DNA of 64,000 nucleotides from Brugia malayi. Its lineage: Eukaryota; Nematoda; Chromadorea; Rhabditida; Onchocercidae. The stretch is from assembly GCF_000002995.4 (NCBI RefSeq), contig NW_025062479.1, positions 13,897,721-13,961,720 on the forward strand, in the 5' to 3' direction. This document shows, one piece after another, positions 55,081 to 64,000 of this stretch. The notes beneath the pieces were generated by a model. It was given only the letters and a program-made list of their open reading frames with translations, searched no databases and was not told where the DNA came from. The position numbers were made by a program, and so were the translations under genes. Every line of letters begins with the position of its first letter. The stretch's first letter is position 1.

Positions 55081-58000
55081 TAGAATGTACATTGCGTTTC
55101 TCTTATTTGACTCGTTCATGTTTTAGTTTTTATAGTATCAAAAAAATAGTAAATTAACAGATTTATGTTGCATTTCTGTTGTTTGATTTGTTCATGTTTT
55201 ATCTTATATCAGAATTTTTTACAGAAATAACATGTATTAGCAATATCGCATCATACTTGATTCATTTATTTGCAAGAAATCTTTCCTTCTTTTTTTTCTT
55301 GCCAGAATATATTGACATTATACAACATATCTTTACATACAAAGAATTTATTAGAATGATTAATCTTCTTTATGTTATTGATGTTTATTTTTGCGAAATC
55401 AAAAAAACCTGAAAAAAAGACGAAGAAAAAATACATCCTCAGTTTTTTTTTTTTTTTTTTTTTCTTGAATAACATAAGCACATTATTGATAAATGAACAA
55501 TGAAGCTTAAAAATTTACTGTTTGTTTGAGATAATAAACTAAACTATCAATATTAGCAGTAAGCAGCTTTACGGATACATTAAGTATAACGCAAAGAGAA
55601 GAATGGGTGTGTTCTCTTTACATTCACCAAATGACTTCCATCTCTCCCTCTTCCTCTCTCTCTCTCTCTGTCTCTCTGAATACGAGTGAAAGATTAGCAT
55701 CAAGTTTAGCACTCAAAAATTGTTGTTTTACTCTCAAATGTTTCTTAAATTAAACTTATATCTTGTTTATTTTATATCTTTAATTAAAATTTGCAAAAAT
55801 TGTATTGATTTATTAATATTCCACATCTTTAATTGCTAGCGCATAATAAACCTTGTTTGTTTATCATTTTATAATGTTCATTCTTTCTTGATTTATTTAA
55901 TCTATTATAATTGAAATAAAATTATTGAAACATTTTGTCTTTTATGTAGAATTTTTTAAATGAAAGAAAAAAAAGAAAGAAAAGGAAAAAAGCTATTGAT
56001 GAAAAGCTAATGAATTTTTTTTCTTTTTTTTTTTTTTTGGTGCTTCTTTCCTGACGATATGATCTCCCAAATGTTAGGATTTCCTTTCGGTTTTTTTTTT
56101 TTTAAGACTTTTTTTTTCTTTTAGAAAACATTTTAAGCTTCCTAAATATTATCCCGTGTTGTTATATCATTTCTGCTTTATTGAAACTTTATGAGGCCAT
56201 TTCGAAATAGTACTCAAAAAAGGTTTGTCATTTATCACTTCAATCTTCTCTCCCTTGTTCAGTAATTGCTGGGATTAGCAAAATCTTAAGTTACTTCATT
56301 AAAATAACTATTCTAATTTACTTAACATTATGCTGTGAAATACTAAAGTTCAATGAATGAAAATAATGATAATTAAATATAACAAATGGAAGTAAACGTA
56401 AATCCACAAAGTTTGTCGATATTGTTTTTTAATGAAAATTGCCATATCAATAGTATGCCACTGTGAAAACAACATTCAATTACTCCAATATATAGCTTAT
56501 TCCTTCTAGTTAAAAACTTAAGAATCACTATGAAATATGAGAGCAGTTATGAAGTAATTATATATTTTTATGCAACCTTTTTTTTTTTGTGAAACCTTTT
56601 TATGCAATCATTAGCGATAGCAATCAATCATCCATTTGAAAGATCACTTGATCGAATCCATGCTATTATTCAGTTTATTTAATTATCTACCCTAATTATC
56701 ATTTACAATCATATTGCAATTTTTTTTTTGAAATAGAACAAAAAACTACGAAAGAAAAATCAAAATATAATTGTCATATGAATATTTGCAATCAACATTT
56801 TAAATAAATTTTGTATTGTTATTTTTTCAATTTGAATTTTAATTAGATGAATATTATTAAACTATTATAACTAATTACATAAAAAAAAGATCATACAAAC
56901 AACATTTTTAACGAGTCATTTTATAAGCTATAATAAATATGCAATGAAAAGAAAAAGAAAAAGGATGAAGAAAGAGAAAGAAAGAAAAAGAAAACGAAGA
57001 AGCTAATCATAGTGTTTTCATTTTCTGTTTTCATTTCTTTAACACTTGTGGCTTACAATTCAATGATAATAACAATGATAATATCTCGCAGAGAAAATAT
57101 TATCTCTCTTATTTTTAACTACTATAACTTTGTAAATAGCTATCAATAATTATGTTTATAAACGATCGATTTTAATCTTTTATTTTTAATATATATTTTT
57201 ATTTGCGTAAATAAAAAACAAAAATTAAAACCAAAATTTTTGTATATTAGAATCGTCGAGAACATTGCATATATCCTAGTTGTTGTTGAATTTTGAAATC
57301 CTTTTGAAAATTTTTTTTTCACTTTTTTTTTTAAAAAAAATGAAAGATAAATTGTTCATTTAACTAGCAATATGAATAATTTTTTAAATGTACACACATA
57401 ATTGAATTAAATTAATTAGGTTATTATATTCTTATTTTATTTAAATCAGAAAAATGCAAAAAAAAATTGCACTTTCTTTATAGCACCATTTTTTGATTAT
57501 GTTATTCACCTTTTTGCAACAAGCTAGGAAATATTTGTTTGCTTGTCTTTGTTTTTAAAAATATTGAAATTGAAACAGTGAAACTTTAAGTTAGTTTCTC
57601 TAGTATTCCTTCGGAATATTTCAGTGGAAGAATGGATGCAATAAGAGGAATACTTCCGCTAATCTAAACTTTCATTTTTAATTTTTTCATGTATTCTAGC
57701 CCACCTAAAATGCTCTTTTAATAAATATTTTCTATTTAAATTTCAATTTGAAATCAATTTTAGCTATACCAGAATTCAAATTCAAGTTACTTTGCTTATT
57801 TTATGTTTTGCTTTGATGATTAACTTTCTCAGAAACGTTCTTTTTTTTTTTTTTGTCATACATAAATTTAGTGATGTTTGTTTCTTTTTCTATTTGATTT
57901 TTATTTTCTATATATTTCTTCTAATCATTAATATTCTTAATTTTTTGAAAAAATAGGCTTAATGAAAAAACAGTTTGCTCATGTATTTCTAAAGATTACA

Positions 58001-58126
58001 ATAGTTGAATTAAATTAGCACTGTCACATTAAATTGAGTTTTTAAACTGACTTTTAGCTTATCACATGCTTTACTTCAAATTTGTGAAAAAACTAAGTGT
58101 AAACTTCTTTAATTTTCTTTTTAACA
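55081..58126. other. 3 kb intergenic region
   Basis: No exon found. It contains the NKAP 3' UTR (an AATAAA at 55533-55538 is a possible signal), a CT-rich tract at 55640-55678, several long T runs and a GAAAGAAAAAG-rich stretch at 56945-57000. The promoter of the next plus-strand gene should be near its right end. Confidence 0.6.
55640..55678. repeat. CT-rich simple repeat
   Basis: TCTCTCCCTCTTCC followed by a CT dinucleotide run ending in GTCTCTCTG. Confidence 0.85.
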
Positions 58127-58127
58127 G
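58119..58127 (+). promoter_or_regulatory. Likely trans-splice acceptor of the syntaphilin-like gene
   Basis: TTTTAACAG, preceded by a T-rich stretch, ends 14 nt before the ATG at 58142. No coding exon is visible upstream, which fits spliced-leader addition. Confidence 0.45.
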
Positions 58128-58141
58128 CTTAAGCTCAACAC

Positions 58142-60034
58142 ATGAATCTATCAACAACAATTTCTGATGATGTGACACCAACTACAGCACGCGAGGAAGC
58201 AGTTATCGTTGACCCTGATGTCGCATCTACCTCCACGCAACTGATGCCTAAAAAGGTTTTTGGTGGCATAGAGTTCAAATACACTTTCAGATTTTTTAAC
58301 TTCTTAAAAAAAAAGTTATATTTCAATTGTTATAGACGTTGAAAGGAATAGAATAGGGACTTCAACATTTCAATTACCAATATCAATTTTTTTCTTTTTT
58401 TAAAATTTAAACTTTGAAATTCTACAGCATCCTTAAAATATTTGCATTTTAATTTTTCATTAGTTTTAAAAACGGTCCCAATTTCAGATTTTTATAATTT
58501 TTACGATTAGATTGATTGAAAGGAAAAAAAAGTTAAAATTTAACTTTTAAATAAATATAATAGATATTAAATTTTCATATGATTGACAAAATAAAAATGT
58601 ACAATTTTTTTTTTTTTTTTTTTAATCATTTTAGGGCATTTTAAAACGATCCTCATCACAGAATAATTTTCCTCGTAAGGATACTACTGTACAGCAAAAT
58701 GTAAACGGACATTTTTTCGAACTTAAACAATCTTCCGCACGTGCTACTGATCGACCAACTACGAAAATTCCAAAATTAACTCTCACCTGGTCTGAGAAGA
58801 ACGCAGGTATAACCAAAAATTGAGTTTTTAATCATTCATTCAAATGAATAATTAATATTCAGAAATTTTGGAGTATCATGAAATCAAATAAGTATCGAAA
58901 AGAAAAGGAAGAAAAAAGTTAAAATTTTGAGGCTACTATTTCCTTTTCCTATCGTGAAATAGAATATGATTCGAGTCGAGTGGTCGTTGCTTTGTAGAGA
59001 AGGTGACATTTGATTAATCTTTAGTTTTGTTGAGATAAAGATTATCCGTTGAATCGTAATTATTGATTCAGCACTAGAAAGCTTAAGATAATTGTAGGAG
59101 GGCAATGAATATCGGATTGCTGTCCAGAAAATCCAACCCAGAAAAGGGGTAAAATTTCATATATAGTAAGTATTAACTCACAACAAGACACATTATTTAC
59201 AATACCGTAGAGAAAGTTCAGGTAAACAAAGTTCTATAACCTTTGTCAACAAGAATTTGACAATAGTAATTTAAAAAAACTAAATAATCAAATCTGAAAT
59301 GATAAGGTGACAAGCCATAAAACAGATCACCTAAATGAAGTGCTGTTAATCTTGTCAAATTCTATAGATAATAATTTACATGTAGTAAGGAGTCGTAAAC
59401 AACAACTAAATAAGACGAATAACAATTAAATAAACAACTAAATAATGGTTGTAAACAATTTAACCGGAGTCAAATTCTAACATATGTGTTTTTTGTTGAT
59501 TAATGAATGAGATTAATTGATCAACAAACTGGAACTGTTAATGTTGAAGAGCCATATTTGACATTTGAAAATTCACGAAATGAGCCGTTTAACAATGAAT
59601 CAATTAATGATTACTGAATTAACATCAATTAACTTAAAAAAGACTAAAACAACTATTGACGATTAATTATTGAAGTAAGAATCAATATCCGCAATAAGTT
59701 CAGCTGGAATGGAAGATGAATTTTAAATAAATGATTTGTTATATGATATATTTAAGGCATAACAAAACAATCTTTAGTTTTATGGATTAATGTAATTTTA
59801 TTTGTAATATAATTTTGATTTTAATATCGTCATTGCAAATTCGGTTTTTCCGACAACACTTCTGGAATATATCAAATTTTAAAAATTTGCTCATTTCAAG
59901 TGTTCTCGTAATTTATAAGAAATTTGTTGCGGTAAAACTGAAATTGACTTATTCAATTTATTAATTATTCCAGAGCTATGATATAATTTAATTATTATAT
60001 TATGATTTATCCAATTATCATATGCTTTAAGCAA

Positions 60035-60065
<31 letters not shown>

Positions 60066-63000
60066 GAAAAACAACAACAAACTGAATATATAAAATGTTA
60101 ATGAGTGATATAATTAACTCGAAATCAAAAAGTAATACAATCAAGTCATGTTATTTTCTATCCTTTTTTTTGTAATAAATTTTATAGAAATGAATTATAA
60201 ATTCATTATAGTAACTATTTATGGTGATACAACATCTGATGAAGCAACAACTGAAACAGATGATATTCAAGTGCCCATAATTGCACCAATTTCAACTGTT
60301 CAGCATTTATCATCGCCAACACGACGAAATATTAGATTAAATGGTATAAAATATTCATTATTAATATCTTATAAATATTATTATACTAACAATTAAATGA
60401 ATTAAAAATTTTCTATGTGTTAAATAAAAATTAAAAAAAATTTTCATAACTATGTGTATATGTGTATTGATTATTTCAATAAAATTTTTGTTACATATTT
60501 TTTCTTTTTTCTTTTTATCAAAATATAGCATATTGTTGTGGTTAAATTGAATTGTTTATAGTTTTTTATACTACATTTGATGGTCGAAAAAAAAATGATA
60601 ATAATAACTTTTTTTTTTTTCAGAATATTTAACAAAAATTGCAACAAAGATTCCTTTTAATATGAATACAAAAGAAGCGAATGTAAGCTCAGAGCGACAA
60701 ACAGCAATATTGTATGATGATGATGAGAATGAGGATGAAGATATGACGATAACAAATGATAACGATGAAGTTGCACATGATAATAATGATAATGATGAAC
60801 ATAGCAAAATTAATGGTGATAATCAACAACATGATAATGTTACAGTTATTGGCAATTCACATATTGCTGGTAAATGGTGGTTTGGCAAAAGTATCAAGTA
60901 GTACTTATTATTTCATTTTTTTCAACCTTAATTTTTTAATTCTTTTTATGCTATATTGAATGTAAAAGAAAAAAAAAATTATGTTTCTTTAATTATTATC
61001 ATTTTAAAAAATTTTTAATATAATATTCAACAATATACCTTTTTCATTAGCTTTAAATATTATTTTTAGCTTTTAAAAACTATATATATTGATTTGTTGA
61101 GAGTAACAAATATGGTGTTATTTAGGTATTAAAATTATTTAAATTAATATTATTTATATCGTAATAATTGAGGAGTTTCTGTAAAATAATGTTAAATTTC
61201 TTATTTATAAGAATATCATTGAGTATTAAGCATATTTTTTTATAATCGTTTATTTCATTTTATTTTTTTTTTCTTCGTTTTTTTTTTAAGGAACATTCCA
61301 CATTGTGCTAAGTGGGGTTGTACTCATAATCATCGTGATAAGGAATTTACTGATAATGATGGGAAATATTTAACACCAACACAACAAAGACTCAAAGAAA
61401 TTCATCACTTGAGGAAACAATTAAAGTTTGCATTTTTTTAATGTTAAATTGATAATATATTTTTTGATAATATTAATGAAAAATATTAAATTAACAATGT
61501 TTCTTTTTTCGGTTTAACAAAATTTTTAACATTACTTGCAAAAAAATATATTCAGAAGTGATAAAATCATTGTATTTTTTTGTGTGCATCATTTATGGAG
61601 AATCACCAGCAACCGATAAATTTAATAAAAATGATATCATTGAATTTTCTTCCTTTTTGTTATCAAATTAGATGTTTTCTTTTTTAAATTGTTTTTTAAA
61701 ATTTATCAAATAATTTATTACAAATTTCAGATTAACATTAGCTCAATTGGAAGATAAAGATTTGCATTTAAATGAGTTACGTGATCAGCTACGTGATTTG
61801 GAATCAGTTGTAAATTCTATGAATAATATAGACCGACAACATCAACTTTTACTTCAACATAAAGAATCCAATGAAGATTATGAACGTGAAAAGCAAAAAC
61901 TTATTGATAAACATGAGGTAAATTATTAAACTAAGATTTAAATTAAAAAATAAAATGGAAAATAATTAATCCTATTTGAATTGTTTTTTAATTGAAATAA
62001 GAAATATTTATTTATTAACGATATTCAGTCCTTCTGTGCTATTTTAAATATACATGAAAGCTGATAAATTAGTTTTAGATTCGTGTGCGACAATTAATTC
62101 AGGAAGCAGTTGATGCACGAGCTGAAATGATGAAATTGCAAATGGCATTGAAGCAACAGGAAGAAGTAAAAGCTAAAATTGAAGCTAAAGATGCAGAAGT
62201 TATGACAGAAACAACTGATGACATATTGCATTGTTCAAAGCTATCACAAATTTTATCCTCATTTCCATCTTCACCCCAGGTGTTTCTTTACTTTTCTTTT
62301 TAAAAAAAAGAAAAAAACAAAAAATCAATAATTTTTTGATTGGTGAATTGGTGAACATTATTTGAGTGATTTGATTTATAAATTTAAAATTCAAAATTTA
62401 TATTAGGAACGAAAAATTTTTAGGCCTTCACCTCAAGTGTTTCTTTGTTTCTTAAACGAAAAACAAAAATATTAATGATTTTTTTAATTAATGAAAATTA
62501 TTTGAAAAATTTAAAGTTCATGCGAGCAAAAAAATGAAGGAAAAAACGTAAAAGAAAGTGAAACGAGAAATTTTTAGGTGGAACGTACTGTTGAACACCG
62601 AGCTATACAAGTTTCACAAGATTTACCGCTTCAGTTACAGGTTGAAATATTAAAATAAGGAAAGAAAAAATGTTCAAAATTAAACATTTTTTCTTTTCCT
62701 TCCTGCTAATATTATTTTACAATGAAAAAAAAAATTTTTTTTCCGTCTCAATTTTTGCTAATTTCTTAAATTTGAAAAAAAAAGAAGATTAATAATTTTT
62801 AAATGCAAATATAAAGTGTTTTTTATTTCCAAAATAATCAAAATAAAAACAGAAAAATGCATTTTAATAAATTTTATAATAAATGGATGATAGAAAATTT
62901 AGGCTTATGAAAATGAAGCGATGGCATGGCGAATGAAAGCTGCACAACTGGAAATGGTACTTAAAGATCAAATATTTAAAACAAAACAAGGTATAACACC

Positions 63001-63883
63001 TGAATTGGAGAAATGTCGAAATGAAAATGAACATCTGCGCATGTACATTAAGTATGCATTAAATTTTTAATCAATTGAATTAATTTTGATCAAAAGCTAA
63101 TGTATCATTTAAAATTTCTGCTTAAATTAGAATAAATTTTTAAACGTTACCTTTAATAACACTACAAATGAAATTATTAAAAAATAAATTACACTAAATT
63201 ACTAAATTCATATCATTCACTAATTGATATACTTAAGTCTTTAAAATTTTCAACTTTTTAAATTCTACTAAGATTTTTTTCTTTTTTTATACAGGAATAT
63301 GGAAGCAAATATAACAAATAATACAATGATTGATTCAGATTTTGAATTAAATTTAAATCCCATTTTAACAACAAACATTACCGATTGTTATTCACAATAT
63401 TGCGAAGAACGTAGAAAACAATTAATGGATGAAAATCAACGACTAAATAAAAAAGTTCTCATTGTTTTCCACTTCTTTTTTTATCTCTTCTCTTTTTTTT
63501 TAACAAAAAAGATTTTTTCAAAAAATTTAGTATTACAATTAAATTCTTATTATAATCTTAAAGACGCAAAAACTTTATAATATTTCTTGAAAGTAATTTA
63601 TTTTTAATAAAATATTTGAAGTAGTTTTTAAGTAGTTTATTTTATTTTAGTACGAAGTAATTTTATTTCTAATAATTAAAATATTTAAACAATTTTTTAG
63701 GTTGAAGAAGACAAATTACGACTAAATGAATGTGACGAAGATATTAGTATGTTACATAGTACCATTCATTCAATGGAGGAAGAAAATAGAAAAAATTTTC
63801 TTATAATTGAGCAAATGTCAAAAGAAATCGAGGAAAAAAGCGCTGAAATTGAAGCTGCTAATATTACAGCTATACGTTTACAG
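58142..63883 (+). CDS. Syntaphilin/syntabulin-like coiled-coil protein, 3' partial
   Basis: Twelve exons in phase: 58142-58255, 58635-58806, 60212-60343, 60624-60897, 61291-61425, 61731-61917, 62079-62279, 62407-62436 (uncertain microexon), 62578-62640, 62903-63051, 63295-63454, 63701-63883; about 600 aa, continuing past the window. The N-terminus is Thr/Ser-rich with GILKRSSSQNNF, then an Asp/Asn-rich acidic segment (DDDENEDEDM). KYLTPTQQRLKEIHHLRKQL (256-275) followed by LTLAQLEDKDLHLNELRDQL matches the YCTPTQQ core of syntaphilin and syntabulin, which anchor mitochondria or link cargo to kinesin on microtubules. After that comes about 320 residues of coiled coil. Just before the core is HCAKWGCTHNH, a Cys/His cluster. 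A membrane anchor, expected at the C-terminus of this family, would lie outside the window. Family membership is inferred from one core motif plus the coiled coil. Confidence 0.75.
58807..60211. other. 1.4 kb intron with a compositionally different middle
   Basis: This is the largest intron of the syntaphilin-like gene. Between about 58890 and 59720 it has few homopolymer runs and is less AT-rich than other introns here. A cluster of AACAACTAAATAA-like units lies at 59400-59460. No exon with sound splice sites was found; the minus-strand frame at 59105-58884 has no context. Confidence 0.5.
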
Positions 63884-64000
63884 GTTTAAATTATGTAGTT
63901 AAATCAAATTTGATTGAAATTTTTTTGCCTTAAAATTATTTGAAATAATTTTGCTTTTTTTTTAAAATTATTTTTTGTTATAAATTTAATTATTCGTATT

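Overview
This is an AT-rich eukaryotic window from a nematode nuclear genome. A spirurid or filarial worm is my best guess, but the species is not proven. The support is short exons with nematode-type splice sites (TTTTCAG or TTTTAG acceptors, GTAAG/GTATG/GTTTG donors), likely trans-splice acceptors just before start codons, long poly-A/poly-T runs, and the families encoded. There are no bacterial operons, rRNA or recognisable tRNA genes. Gene models were made by hand: exons were kept only when splice sites and reading phase agreed across the junction.

Layout. 1-2176: no firm gene, a 51-bp direct repeat and a weak exon candidate. 2177-11257 (minus): insulin receptor substrate homologue with PH domain, PTB domain and a long Ser-rich tail carrying two YxxM motifs. 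11258-30728: about 19.5 kb without a credible gene, rich in microsatellites and homopolymers. 30729-33406 (plus): four-helix membrane protein of unknown function. 35828-40879 (minus): secreted trypsin-fold protein that has lost catalytic His and Ser. 41253-46255 (plus): compact BUB1/Mad3-family protein with a kinase fold lacking key catalytic residues. 46848-48218 (minus): unrecognised disordered protein, 5' end missing. 52051-55080 (plus): NKAP, the best conserved gene here. 58142 to the right edge (plus): coiled-coil protein with a syntaphilin/syntabulin-like core, cut by the window end.

These are unrelated housekeeping, signalling and lineage-specific genes, not a pathway cluster. Insulin signalling (IRS), the spindle checkpoint (BUB), mRNA processing/transcription (NKAP) and possibly organelle transport (syntaphilin-like) are represented. 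The protease-like gene and BUB gene are divergent, with only 373 bp between their start codons; the BUB gene and the orphan gene are convergent. The most interesting material is the run of degenerate family members: a pseudoprotease, a checkpoint pseudokinase, and an IRS whose PTB domain lacks one of two phosphotyrosine-binding arginines.
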